64,000 bases of DNA from Aquilaria yunnanensis (Eukaryota; Streptophyta; Magnoliopsida; Malvales; Thymelaeaceae), in contig CM077597.1 of the NCBI GenBank assembly GCA_039654915.1, forward strand, positions 59,114,001-59,178,000. Direction: 5' to 3'. Shown here in pieces: positions 31,830-44,160 of this stretch (within the stretch, counting starts at the first letter, position 1; every line of letters starts with the position of its first letter). The position numbers and the translations under genes are program-made. The notes under the pieces were generated by a model. That model was given only the letters and a program-made list of their open reading frames with translations, had not been told where the DNA came from and made no database searches.

Positions 31830-33690
31830 AAATTCTTCACCAGTCTAGAGTGTAGTTGAGGATACTTGTTGGCAATTTCTTGTTCTACTTCCCTGGTTGC
31901 CTCTTCAGGAGTGTGATTACTGCACTATACCTTAATCATAGAAATCCATTTGCTCCTCAGTTTCATAGTATCTCTTGCCAGGAATTGAATTGGCACCTCC
32001 TCATATGAAAGATTTGGTGCTACAGATACACTACCAGGAACCTCTACCTACTTGGAACTTGGAACATATTTCTTGAGTAGATTTACATGAAACACATTAT
32101 GTATGTTACCAAGTTCTGGTGGCAAATCCAACTGATAAGCCACATTCCCAACTTTGGCCAGTATTTGGTATGGCCCAACATATCTGGGTGCTAGTTTCCC
32201 CTTTTTGCCAAATCTGATTACTCCTTTCATGGGAGAAACTTTGAGCCACACCCAGTCTCCTTCCTGGAATTCCAGGTCTCTTCTCCTTTTCAGGTTGGCA
32301 TAGGCTTGCTGCCTATCATTTGCAGTCTTGATCCTAGCTTGGATCATTTTAGCTTCCCAGTAGTTTCCTCAATAATGTCTGGCCCCAACTCCAATTTATC
32401 TTCTGGATGATGCCAGCAATGAGGAGTAATACATTTCCTACCATATAAGGCTTCATAAAGAGCCATTCCTATGACTGAACGATAGCCATTGTTGTAGGAA
32501 AACTCTATTAATGGGAGATGTACATCCCATTCACCCTGGAAGTCAATTACACAACATCTCAACATATCTTCCAGAGTCTGTACGGTTTTTTCTGTCTGTC
32601 CATCAGTCTGTGGATGGTAAGCAGAACTAAACTTGAGCTTAGTGCCCAATGCCTAGTGTAGGGACTTCCAGAACCTAGAAACAAACCTAGGGTCCCTATC
32701 TGATACTATGTCATCAGGTATTCCATGCAATCTTACTATTTCTCTTATATAGAGTTGTGCCAGTTTATCCAAAGAGTCAGTAAGATTCATGGGAAAGAAG
32801 TGAGCTGCCTTGGTCAATCTGTCTACAATAACCCATATGGCATTATGCTTCCTTCTTCTTAGTGGCATTCCCACCACAAAATCCATTGATATGGATCCCC
32901 ATTTTCTCTCAGGTATGGGCAAACTTTGTAGTTTCCTTTCTGGTTTTTGGTGCTCCACCTTTACTTGTTGACATATTTCACAACTAGCTACATGTGTGCT
33001 AATGTCCTTCTTCATATATGGCCACAAAAAATATACTCTAAGAGTTTGGTACATCTTTGTGGCCCCTGGACGCATGCTCAACTTACTAGAGTAAGCCTCT
33101 TCCAGAATTTGACTCCTCAGGCTGTCCTTTTCAGGCACAAATAACCTATTCTGGAAGTATAGCATCCCTTGTTTAAAGGAAAAACCTTGGTATAGTTCTC
33201 CCTTTTTCTGACCAGAAATCAGTTCTATTTTCTCATCACCAGCTTGAGCTTCTTGGATAAGCTCCTTCCACTCAGGTGTAATGGTGAGTACATTCAGTTG
33301 CTCACTTTCCATAGCTAGCCATTGACTTGCCAGGCAAGTAAGGCTCAGGCTCTCAGCCTTATGCTCAGTTTCACCACCTTTGAGCACTCCTGTGTAGCTT
33401 CTGCTTAAAGCATCTACCACTACGTTGGCTTTCCCAGTTGTGTATTCAATTACACAGTCAAAGTCCTTCAAATACTCCAACCACCTTCTTTGTCTTATAT
33501 TCAAGTCCTTCTGAGTAAAAAGGTATTTGAAACTTATGTGGTCTGTAAATACTTGGAATCTATTACCAAGAAGCTAGTGTCTCCATTTCATAAGAGCAAA
33601 AACTACTGCTGCTAATTCCAGGTCATGTACTGGATACTTCTTTTCATGGGGTCTCAGTTGTCTGGACTCAAAAGCAATGGCCTGCTTCTC
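31830..33690 (-). pseudogene. pol: Tekay-M RNase H end, integrase and chromodomain
   Basis: From 33504 to 32653 the frame is open: end of RNase H (VVVDALS), linker, integrase HHCC ([20 protein letters not shown]), and the first two DDE residues (SMDFVVG, SDRDPRF). It stops at 32653-32655 as TAG where Tekay-P has CAG. 32649-32344 holds the third catalytic residue (DGQTEK). 32347-32048 has the GPY module (GPYQILAKVG). The chromodomain-like end lies at about 32040-31830 with substitutions and stops. All catalytic residues survive, but the frame is broken in several places. Confidence 0.9.
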
Positions 33691-34282
33691 CTACATTAGG
33701 ACACATCCTAGTCCCACATGAGATGCATCAGTATACACCTCATATTCCTTTTCAGGGTCTGGCAGGCCTAGTACAGAAGCTGTGGTCTGTCTTCTATTTA
33801 GCTCTAGAAAGCTTTCTTCACCTTTTGTTTCCCAGATAAACTTCTGGTTCTTTCTGGTTAATTGAGTCATAGGTGCTGCTAGAACAGAAAATTTTTGTAC
33901 AAACGTTCTGTAATAGCCAGGCAATCCCAGGAAGCTTCTGACTTCTCTCACGCTCTGGGGCTGCTTCCAATCCTGGATTGACCTTACCTTTTCAGGATCC
34001 ACGGCCAACCCTTGATCATTTATTATATGACCCAAAAACCCAATTTCTTGAGTCCAGAATTTACATTTACTCAGCTTTCCATAAAGCTTATGTTCTTGGA
34101 GCAAGCCAAGCACTACTTTTAGGTGTTCTTTATGAGTTTCCTCATCTTTTGAGTTCACCAAAATATCATCAATAAACACCACCACAAAGTGGTCTAGGTG
34201 TGCTCTGAACACCATTTGCATTAAGTCCATAAAGAATGCAGGTGCATTAGTAAGCCCAAATGGCATTACTATATACTCAAAG
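33691..34282 (-). pseudogene. pol: Tekay-M RT C-terminal half and RNase H start
   Basis: MPFGLTNAP and FIDDILVNS keep the RT catalytic Asp pair. GFLGHIIND and a REVRSFLGL connection follow, then the RNase H start [10 protein letters not shown]. The frame ends at 33691-33693 with a TAG shared with Tekay-P (VLM*), so that stop predates both copies or arose at the same site. The upstream half of RT lies beyond solo LTR S1, at 36851. Confidence 0.9.
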
Positions 34283-36850
34283 TGTTAGGACCACCCTTCT
34301 GAGCTTGGCTAAGGCCAAGGGAAATAAGAAACATGCTATTAAAATACAAAAGGAGCTCAGTTGAGCAAGGTGGTAGGGATGAGAATGTCAAACTACAAAA
34401 CTATGTATCCTAAGTGCACTTCAAGGGGAAGACTATGTGGAGCTTGGAAGAAAGCAAAGTTGAAAGGCTAAAATGTACATTTGGATTAGTGGTGCAAATA
34501 AAACTACAAAGTTTGAGTAGACAATTTCGGCCATGCAAAACTATGTAAGGATTAATGGCATAATAGACCAAATTAAGGTAGAAAACAATGATGACTAGTC
34601 AAGTCATGTCTCCCACTAAGGTATTAAGAATTATTACCTTAGTTAGCCTAACTAGAACTTATACTAGTTACTTGGCCGGTTGCACATGGGAGAAATGACA
34701 CTTTGGACTTATGTTGACTTGTGCTTGGCAATGTAAGCCATGAAGTGACCTAAGTGCCTAAGTGAACATGTGATTTAGTGATGGAAGTGTGACCATGAGG
34801 ATGTGAGGGCTCCATTGAGCCATGCAAACTTGTTGAGATCGAAAGCTAGCTTAATTGCCAACTTGGTTACAAGTGGCTTGTAACCGGATTGCCTAAGTCC
34901 ACTTAAGCCATTTTGTCTCCATTTTGGGTTTCCTTCTCCAAGGCCGAGAGCTAGCTTAGTGTTCTTGGTTATGTTCTTGAGTTCTTCCAAAATTGGTCTC
35001 GGATTAAGGGCAATATGGAGGCAATTGGAGCTAGAGTGAAGGAGACAAGCTAGAGGGTTTTGATTTCGGCACTAAACAACTCAAGAATAAGCTTTGATTT
35101 GAAAAAGCATGAAAGGCCGAGACATTTCAAGCTAGGGTTTGAGGTAATCCTTGTGTGTTTCCTTGAATACATGGCCTATGTTCCATGAACAAGGAGCATT
35201 GATCTTTAATTGGTGTTGTGTTAGGCCAATTATGTGAGGAACATTTCGGTTTGGAAGTTGGGCTTTGGCTGAGAGCTTGATTGAGGTAGGGTTTCACTCA
35301 TGCTTGATTGCTTGGTAGTATACCATGATTCAAGTGTTTAAGGTGGCTAAGTGATGGTTAAATTTGCTAAATGACCTTAGTTACTTGATGGGCTATTGAG
35401 ATTGTTTCGGCTATGGTTGTTAATTAGCTAATTAACTATGGACATGTGCTAGAAATGCTAGTGAATGTGGCCATTTTGCTAGGCATTTCAGAGGTCTAGT
35501 GGAAGTGGACATTGTGGTGAAGTTTTGTGTGCAAAAATGCACAATGGCACATGTTATGGTACTTGGCCGAATGGTCATTGTGCTGTGTGTGTGGGTTTAT
35601 TGTGTGCTTTGGTGATTTTCCTATGCTTGCTAACCATTTAGTGGATTATTGTGCTTATGTGTCACGGGTATGTTAGTATGTATATGTATATGTTGTATTT
35701 TCCTTGTCTTTGTGTCTTATTTTGCAGGTGTACTTAAGCTAATGGAGGTTAAGCCTTGAGTTGTACTCTCGGCTTAACTAAATAGACTCTTAAGGAGTTG
35801 GTATATGTTAGTGAATCCCTACTGAGTTATATGCTCATTGACCATATATATTGTTTTCCAGGAAAGGACATTCGGCCTGAGTAGTATTGCTTGAGTCTAT
35901 GCTAGTGTGTTGTGCTAGTTTGCTTGATTACAAAGGTATGTGCCAATGTGTGCTTGGCTTGTTCATTTTGGGCATTACAAGTCTTATTTTTAAGAGTTGG
36001 CCGAGACTTATGTGTTAAGTTGTGCAGGCTTGTAGAGTTGGGACTTGTCTAGGTAGGCAGCTATGGATATGTGGACACTTGCTTTGATCATAGTTTTCAC
36101 TTTCATGGCCATGAACATGGCCATAGGTTTGGTTTTGTAGTGTGTCTTATTGTATGGCATACTGAAGGTTCTGTTTGATCACTAGGTGTTTGGGGTTGTA
36201 ACATAACTTGGTGTTGAAGACTTTGGAATCATGGCATGTAGCCATGTATGTGTACTAGGTAGACTACTTTTGTATGTACATATTGTGTAGTCTTGGTTGC
36301 CTATTTCTTTTGTGGTACAAGGAGTACCTTTGTAGCCAAGTTATGTTTGCACTTATGGTTTGGTTTTGGACTTGTATATATATGATGGATGTTATGGATC
36401 AATGGATGGCATGTTTATGTGAATGGAAGCTGTGTTTATGTTGTGAACCTCCTTGTTTTTCTTATGGCCGAATGTACATGTGCACTCAAATAGGTGTGTT
36501 GAAACCAAATGACACCTTGGGCTTCTTGGTTGCCATTCTAGAATAGCACACTTGATTGCACACAACTTAGGCACTTAAATCTCATTTAGTGTTGCCTTGC
36601 TTGTCATGCAAGTAACTAATTAAAGCCTTGCTTGTTCTGCAGGTTAGTAGTATTGGCCTTTACTTCTGCTGCAAGTAACTATGTGGAATCTCATAAGCCT
36701 CCTGGGCCACCTCCCAGGCTAAATACCTTAAGAAAATAAGACTTAAGGTTAAAAATTGTTAGTTGGCCGAATTGAAAGGTTAGAGATTAAACTTCAGTTT
36801 TGGGAGGTTAATACTTAGGAAACGGGCCAGGGCCTATGTGAGGTGTGACA
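34283..36850 (+). mobile_element. Solo LTR S1 (divergent Tekay type)
   Basis: 2,568 bp, TGTTAGG...GGTGTGACA, with perfect duplications caaag at 34278-34282 and 36851-36855. It is inserted in the RT of Tekay-M in opposite orientation. It is clearly diverged from the Tekay-M LTR, so it comes from a different subfamily. Confidence 0.95.
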
Positions 36851-37340
36851 CAAAGTGTCCATACCTAGTTCTGAAAGCAGTCTTAGGTATGTCCTCTCCT
36901 CCCTCACCCTTAAATGGAAATATCCATATCTCAAATCTATTTTGGAGAACACTTTTGCTCCCTTCAACTGATCAAACAGGTCTTCTTGGGAGAGGATATT
37001 TGTTCTTTATGCTTAATGCATTCAATTTTATGTAATCAATACAGAGTTTAAGGGTTCCATCCTTTTTCTTCACAAATAATAGAGGTGCTCCCCAAGGGGA
37101 CACAATAGGTCTAATGAACCCTTTCTCAAGTAGCTCATCTACCTATTTGCTGAGTTCTACCATCTCAGGTAATGCCATCCTATATGGAGCAGTGAATACT
37201 GGTGCTGCTCTTGGTACCAGTTTAATCTCAAACTCCGCCTCCCTCAGGGGTGGTAATCTAGGTAGGTCTGTAGGAAAGACGCCTGGAAAATCCTAAACTA
37301 TAGGTATCTTTTTAAGTCCATCAACCACTTCCTGGTCATT
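36851..37340 (-). pseudogene. pol: Tekay-M RT N-terminal half
   Basis: Read leftwards from 37340. It corresponds to 21330-21790 of Tekay-P (palm and fingers, including [19 protein letters not shown] text near 37080-37040). It has an in-frame stop near 37146 and deletions around 37000. It continues at 34282 after the S1 insertion. Confidence 0.8.
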
Positions 37341-37412
37341 GAGTTCCAGGCATTCATACTCACTTCCTAGAGTTGCTAGTTTCAATACTTCCAAGTGATT
37401 GTCCATAGCTAA

Positions 37413-38015
37413 CTATACGGACTTATCTAAATCATATGGTAGACCACTAGGCATTATCAGTTGTCTAGCATGACAATCAATAATTATTTTATTCTCCCTT
37501 AACCAATTCATGTCTAAGATCACATCATAATCATATGTGTCTAGCACTATGAGGTTTGTTCTTAGTTTCAGCTTGTCTATCTCGATCTCACAGTTTTCAA
37601 CCAAGTGATATGTAACTAAAACTTCATTGCCAGCTATTTTTACCAAGTACATGTTGGTCATATATGTTACTTCTAGATTCATGGCCTTAACCAAGCTATT
37701 AGATATCATAGACAATGAAGCTCCAGTATCAAACAAGGCAGACACTAACTGGCCATTGAGGTAAATAGTACCTTTCAAGGCCCTCCTACTAGTCCTTTGC
37801 TGACTAGTCTCCCTGCCTGCATCCTCAGCCTCTGGTGCTTCCTGCACTTTTCTGGAGGATTCCAGCTGAAATATTTTGCCTGGATGTGCACTAGGTCTCC
37901 TTTGCTCCTGAGGTGGTCTCGGTGCTGGCCTCCCTCCCTGGGCTGGCACCTGACTCCTGATTTGGGGCATAGGAATCTGCCCTCTTGGTTCTCTGGGATT
38001 AAATTTTCCCAGCAA
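37413..38015 (-). pseudogene. Tekay-M gag C-terminus and aspartic protease
   Basis: The frame is open for 200 codons. A Pro/Gln-rich Gag tail comes first, then the protease with FDTGASLSMIS and DYDVILDMNWL. It is the longest uninterrupted protease segment in the window and shows what Tekay-P lost at 19233. It stops at 37413-37415. Confidence 0.88.
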
Positions 38016-39469
38016 CTTCCTGTTGTCATCACCACTCTTTGGGCAGTTTCTGGCCTAGTGGTCTGATGCCCCACACTTATTACATCCAGTGAAGGCTTTG
38101 AAGCATGGCTTGTTGCCATGAAACTTCCCACATGTATAGCACTGAGGGCCATACTGCTGTTGTTGGGACCCTCTTTCTTTCTTATTTCCTTTTCTGCCTC
38201 CATTTGGATCCTTTTCTTCTCTCGGGCTCTTTTGGTGATGGCCTTTCTGAGTTCCACTTCCACTTCCTGGCCCACTCCTGGATTGTTCCCTGAACTCCTG
38301 CTCCAATGCCAGGGCACTCTACATAACTGAGTAGTAGTCCCTAGCTCCCACTACCCTGAGAATCTATCTTATCACAGGTCTTAGTCCCCGGATAAACCTC
38401 TTGGTTCTCAACTCTTCTTGCCCTTCATACTGAGGAGCATACCTGATCAGGTTACTAAACCTTTGCTCAAACTTTATCACACTGAGGTCCCCTTGCTCAA
38501 GCTGATCAAATTCCACCGGCTTCTGGTCTTTTTGGGCTTTACTGACATATTGCTGGTGAAAAACCTGAAGGAAATCTGCCCATCTCATAGACTTCCTCCT
38601 AGCTGGGGGCCTCCTCTGATTTCTTTCTTGGTAGTTTCTTTGTACTGCCCTCCACCAAAGCTCAGCATTACCTTTTAGCCTGAAGGGGGCTAACAGTACT
38701 TTCTGGGTGGATATGACGTCCATTCTTTCAAAGATTTTCTCCACTTGGTATACCCAGAACTCAGCCTCATCTGGGTCACATTCTCCTCTAAAGACTGGAG
38801 GTTTCAATGCCAGGAATCCCTTTAGCTGGCATCCTTAAGTCCTCCCTGATTTGGTCTTTCTCTCCTCTCTTCCAGGCCCCTATGTCCATCCCTGGATGAT
38901 CTGTGCCTTGCTGTAGTTTCCTCAGCAGAAGGTTCAGTCCTTTTAGAGTATATATAGGCATCCCTTTCTTCAATGTCTGGGTTGTCCTCATCTTCTTCCT
39001 CTATTTTGGGTTCTTGTCTAACTTCTGATCTTAGTCTCCTAGCTCTGGGATGCCTTCTTTCTTCATCTGCTTCCTCCTCTTCTTGATTCCCTCCAGCTTT
39101 ACTGGACTGATCATATCCCACTGGCTCTTTGCCAGGCCTTTTTCTCCTCATTCTGCCTTCTGTCTCAATTGGTTCTGAATTCTCCTGGTGTTGGGCTTGG
39201 CCTCTAGCCAAGGCTTGCATTCCCAGCACCAGTTGAGCCACAGTAGCATGTAGTGACTCCATCATCATCTCAATTCTCTCATGTTTGTCTCTGCTAGGTC
39301 CAGGTACTTGTAACCTGGCATTTGGCTCCTCGGCCAAATCATGCTCCATATCCTCCGCCTGTGTTTTAGGCACATTTTCCTGCATCCCCTCTATCTGATA
39401 AGCCCTAGTATCTCCCTTATGTCTCAGGGATTCTCTTTCCCTCCCTCTTGTTCTCATCCTGCACTTCAA
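38016..39469 (-). pseudogene. gag: Tekay-M gag
   Basis: 39469-38822 is open for 215 codons, with an Arg/Glu-rich N-terminus including the ATVAQLVLGMQALARG segment. 38807-38364 is the gag core (WWRAVQRNY, ADFLQVFHQQYV, RFIRGLRP). 38306-38055 carries zinc knuckles CYTCGKFHGNKPC and CNKCGASDH, the second losing its final part through a stop at about 38055. The breaks are stops and small shifts. The role is the nucleocapsid precursor of the chromovirus. Confidence 0.88.
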
Positions 39470-39569
39470 CTGCAGATATTCACATATATCCAGTAATACA
39501 AGTCTTATACAAGTTAGACCCTATGTAGGACACTGTCTAGGCTAAGGCTCTGCCATTCTAAAAACTCAG

Positions 39570-39581
39570 GCTCTGATACCA
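39570..39581 (-). other. Primer binding site of Tekay-M
   Basis: On the minus strand TGGTATCAGAGC lies 9 bases after the 5' LTR. It is complementary to the 3' end of plant initiator-methionine tRNA (...GCTCTGATACCA), the usual primer of chromoviruses. Confidence 0.9.
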
Positions 39582-39590
39582 AACAAAGCC

Positions 39591-42165
39591 TGTCACACCT
39601 CACACAGGCCCTAGCCCATTCACTCTGTATTACATTCACCAAACTAAGATTATTCTGGAGTGTTATTGGAACTTTTAATTCAGCCAACCAATGTAACTTA
39701 ACCTCAAGTCTTATTTTCTTAAGGTATTTAGTCTGGGAGGTGGCCCAAGAGGCTTATGAGTAAAACCCAATTATTTACTTGCGGCAGAAGTAGAACCCAA
39801 AATAGTAACTTGCAAGACAAGCAAGGCTGTAATAGCTAACTTGCATTACAAGCAAGGCAAACACTAAATGAAGTTAAGTGTTTAGGATGTGTGTAATCAA
39901 GTGTACTATTTAGAATGGCAACCAAGAAGCCCAAGGTATCATTTAGTTTGAAAACACATGTTTGGAGTGCACATGAACATTTCGGCCATAAATAGTACAT
40001 GGGAGGTTCACAAGATAAACATACTTCACATTCATACCAAATATATACGTAGGTCCATAAGTTGCCATGTACAAAACCATAGCACATAAACAAACATAAC
40101 ACGGCCTACAAAGGTACTCCGGGTACCACAAAACAACTAGGCACAACTGAGACTACATACATATGTACATCCAAAAGTAGTCTACCTAGTACACATACAT
40201 GGCTACATGCCATGATTCACCCAAGTTTTCATTTGCCAAGTTATGCTTACAAACTGAAACCCCTACTCTCCAAATAGAACCTTCAGTGTGCCATAAAGCA
40301 GGACACACTGTAGCAGAAGTCCTATGGCTATGTTCATGGTCATAAAAGTGAAGACCACTACCAGAGCATTGTCCACACATCCATGCTGCCCACCTAGACA
40401 GATCCCACTCTACAAGCCTGCACAACTCAAGACATAAGTCTCGACGAACTTCAATAAAAGTCTTGTAATGTACAAAGTTAATCAAGCCAAGCACACATTG
40501 GCACATACCCTAGTACAAAAGCAAAGCTAGCACAACACACTAGCAAACTCAAGCTACACTATTCAGGCCGAATATCCTTTCCTGAAAAACAAGATTATGG
40601 GCAGTGAGTACTAATACTTAGTAGAGTTCACTACTATTACCAACTCATTAAAGAGTTTATTTAGTTAAGCTGAGTATACAACTCAAGACTTAACCTCCAA
40701 TTGCTCATAATGTCCTGCAAAAGTAAGACACAAAGACAACAAAACCACAACATATATATATACATACTAGCATGTCCGAGACATAAAAGCAATAATAGCA
40801 AGTAAATGGCTAGCAAGCACAAAGCAACACTCAAGCACACAATGAACACACTCACACACAACATTGACATTCGGCCGAATACCATAACATGTGTCATTGT
40901 GCACCTTTGCACATCAAACTTCACCATAAAGTCCACATCCACTAGAGCTCCAAAATGCCTAGCAAATTGGCCTCATTTACTAGGATTTCTAACACATGCC
41001 CATAGTTAATTAGCTAATCAACAATCACAACCGAATCATCACAATAGCCCATCAAGGAACTAAGGTCATTTAGCATATTTAACCATCACTTAGCCACTTT
41101 AACACTTGAATCATGGTATATTACCAAGCAATCAAGTAGTTTAGTGAACCCTACCTCAATTCCAATATTGAGTTCCCCTCGGTTGATGCTCAAACATCTA
41201 AACCAAAATGCTCCTCAAGAAAATGGCCTAACACATTACCAATTAGGCATCAATACCCCTTGTTCATGGAACCTATACCAAGTGTTCAAGGAAATCACAA
41301 GTAATTACTTCAATATCAAGCTTGAATGTCTCGGCCTACCTTGTTTCTTCAAATCAAAGTTCAATATTGAATTGCCTAGTGCCGAAAATGGAAAGTTCAA
41401 GTTTGATTCTTCACACAAGCTCCAATTTGCCTCCTTTATGCTCTAATCCGAAACCATTTCGGTGGAAGCGTAAGAACACCTCAAGAACTCAACAAAGGTT
41501 AGCCTTGGGTCTTGGAGAAGTAAGCCCGAAATGAAGGGAAATAGGTTAGTGGAACCATGCATTTTCGGCGATAAGCCACATGTAACTAAAGTGGCATAAA
41601 TCTAGCTTTCGGCCTCACTAATCTTGCATGGCTCACTTAACCCTCCATGGCTTCGTTACTTCATTTTCAACACTAAAACATAAGTACATTTCGGCACTAA
41701 CATCACTTCATGGCTCACATTGCCAAGCACAAATCAAAAGAATCGAAAATGACCATTAATCCCATGTATATTCTGGCGAAGTAGTTGCACAAGTACTACA
41801 TAGGCAAACCAAGGCAATAATGCCTTAATTCCTTAGTGGGGAACATGATTTGACTAATCATCATTGAAATTTACCAAATTGGCCTAGTATCCCACAAGTC
41901 CCCTTATAACTTTTGCATGGCCGAAAGCTCCCATTCATTGTTTGTAGTTTTCATCAGTACCACTAGTTTAAGTGTGCATTTTAGTCCTCCCACTTTTTTT
42001 TCTTGCAATCTTCCCATGGCCATTTTCTTTGTGCATTTAAAACCCAAAAGTCCTCAATGTAGCACATACACCACTATGCCTTGCGTTCACAAATCTTTCC
42101 ATGTTTCCAAGGTATTTCTCTTTATTTCCTTGGCCTGGGCCAAGCACTAGGGAATGAACCTAACA
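39591..42165 (-). mobile_element. 5' LTR of Tekay-M
   Basis: 2,575 bp. The plus strand reads TGTCACACC...CCTAACA, followed by target duplication ccacc at 42166-42170. The short open frames inside are LTR sequence with no conserved domain. Confidence 0.93.
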
Positions 42166-43375
42166 CCACCCACCAGAGTTCTAGGAGTAAGGCATTCATG
42201 ACACGTCATCGACGGAGGATGTGCCCCTAGGGCATGACCCACCAAAGAAAGGGCCCAAAAGGAAACTAGGACCTCCTGTAGGCAGAGTCTGTCCCCGTAT
42301 CGAAGGTCCCAGTCTCCTCGCCGCTGAAGTTACTATCCGAAAAGGAGGGGAAGTTTGCCATCATCAGCGACCATCAGGTAGGAAGGGGAAGCTAACGCAG
42401 CTGCCCTCATGGAGAAGATCCTTGGAAGGCTAGAAAAGGTTGGGAAGCAGATCTCCCGAAAACAAGTCTGGTTAAGATTATCCGATGCTTATACCGGAGA
42501 AGAGTCACCCTTTGTACGGGAAGTGGTCGAGGTGCCCATGCCTAGTGATTTCAGGGTGCCACGCTTGGAATCCTACGACAGGCATAGTGACCCCCAGGCG
42601 CACCTGATGAAGTACAGGTGAAGCATGGTGCTCCACAGCGCAGATGACGCTACTTTATGCAAATGCTTTGAGGTAACCCTCTTTGGTCCAGCAACGGTAT
42701 GGTATAACTCCCTGGCCCATGGAACCTTCCTAAGTTTCCAGGAGCTGTTAACTGCCTTTACCCAGTAGTTCATTGGTAGCAAGCCAAAAGCCAAGATGCT
42801 GGTACAGATGTTTGACATAGCGCAGCAAAGTGTGGAAACCATTCGCGACTATGTCGAAAGGTTCAACCGAGAAGCACTAACTGTACCCGAATTTTGGCCT
42901 AAGATTCGCATCCTCGCAATGATAATAGGACTTCAGAGGGACCCTCAACTCTTTTATGAATTCTCCAAGGACCCCCCCAAACACCCTAGGAGAATTCTAC
43001 CGAAGGGCTGAATAGCACATGACAGCTGAGGAACTCATAATGGGGGGACCTATAGTGGAACACCCTCGGCCCAAAGCACCAAGCCACCATCCTCGTTACC
43101 AGAATGAGGTTGGAAGAAGGCCCCAAAAATAGAGGGGTAAGAAACCGATGACATTTACTCCCTTAAACGCCACTAGGGCCAGCATTCTCATGGCCTTAGA
43201 AAGGCAAGGGACCATATTTCCAAGGCCAAAGGCCATGACTTCGGAAAACAAGAAGAACATGAAGAAGTTCTGCCAATTCCACCAAGATCATGGCCATGAC
43301 ACTGAAGACTGCTTCCAGCTAAGGAAGTACACCGAGTCTCTGATAAAGCAGGGCCAACTTTGCTAGTACTTACGA
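42166..43375 (+). pseudogene. gag: Tat-4 gag, main part
   Basis: It continues from 29222. 42409-42621 holds the conserved Tat Gag segment (PFVREVVEVPMPSDF, YDRHSDPQAHL). The core goes on in pieces (ATVWYNSL; VETIRDYVERFNREAL). 43148-43366 ends with a CxxH-type knuckle KFCQFHQDHGHDTEDC and a Leu-rich tail. Stops lie at about 42619, 42766 and 43364. The order and the unusual knuckle identify Tat-lineage Gag. Confidence 0.85.
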
Positions 43376-44160
43376 GTGCCTTCACCGAAAGGAAGAAAGG
43401 AGGAACAAAGAAGGGGGGACAAGGAGGACTATGATTCTGACAGACGTTGGGACCAAAGTCCTCGAAAGAATCCGCCGCCATCAACGGGGGTCATCCAGAC
43501 CATCACCACAGGGATACCCTCGGTGAAGAGGAAAAGAAAGATAAGAGAAATCTCCGTAATGGAGTATGAGAACTCACCAAACAAACTTGTTGGCAGAGAT
43601 GGAACCATAGTGAAGTTCCCCCATGATAACCCACTCCTTGTCATGGCAAGGATAGGGAGTTGGGACGTCAAAAGAGTACTCCTGGACAACGGCTCTACCA
43701 CCGACGTCATCTTCTCACACCTACTGCCTAAATTAGGCATCCCAAAAGGCGACCTCAACACAGTCAATTCCCCCACCTTTGGGGTGGGGCCATCCAAGCT
43801 CCCAGTTCTCGGATACATTGATCTGCCCCTAATGCTGAAAGGGACCTCAGCTTAGAGTCAGGAGGAACTGTCCGCCTCCATTATGACTAGATTCATTGTC
43901 ATTAATGTTTCCACATCATATAACGCCATCCTCGGAAGGCAAACTCAAGGCAATCTCCACATCTGCCCAGATGTAGAGTACTTAACAGTCACCTTCGCAG
44001 CTAAAGAAGGAGATGTGGAGATCTTCATTGACCAAGCCGAAGCCAGAAGGGTCTTCACCAAGGCTAGACAAAGCCAGCAAAGGTTCAAGTACAGACTTTG
44101 GCTACTGAAAGAGCAGTCATGACAGGTGAAGAGACAGCAAGGGAGGGAATAGAAAAGTCG
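43376..44160 (+). pseudogene. Tat-4 aspartic protease
   Basis: 43376-43855 is open. After a basic linker it carries VLLDNGSTTDVIF, the D-x-G-S version of the retropepsin active site used by Tat elements. It stops at 43853-43855. 43883-44122 continues with SYNAILGRQ, the flap-distal conserved segment. The reading frame then shifts toward pol. Confidence 0.85.

Larger units (their letters stand above)
29223..42165 (-). mobile_element. Tekay-M: complete Tekay/Del-type chromovirus
   Basis: Both LTRs (2,576 and 2,575 bp), PBS, gag, protease, RT, RNase H, integrase, chromodomain and PPT are all present in order on the minus strand, with perfect 5-bp duplications ccacc at 29218-29222 and 42166-42170. 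Without nested solo LTR S1 (34283-36850) the element is about 10.37 kb. Scattered stops and frameshifts indicate it cannot act on its own now. It sits in Tat-4 gag. Confidence 0.95.
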
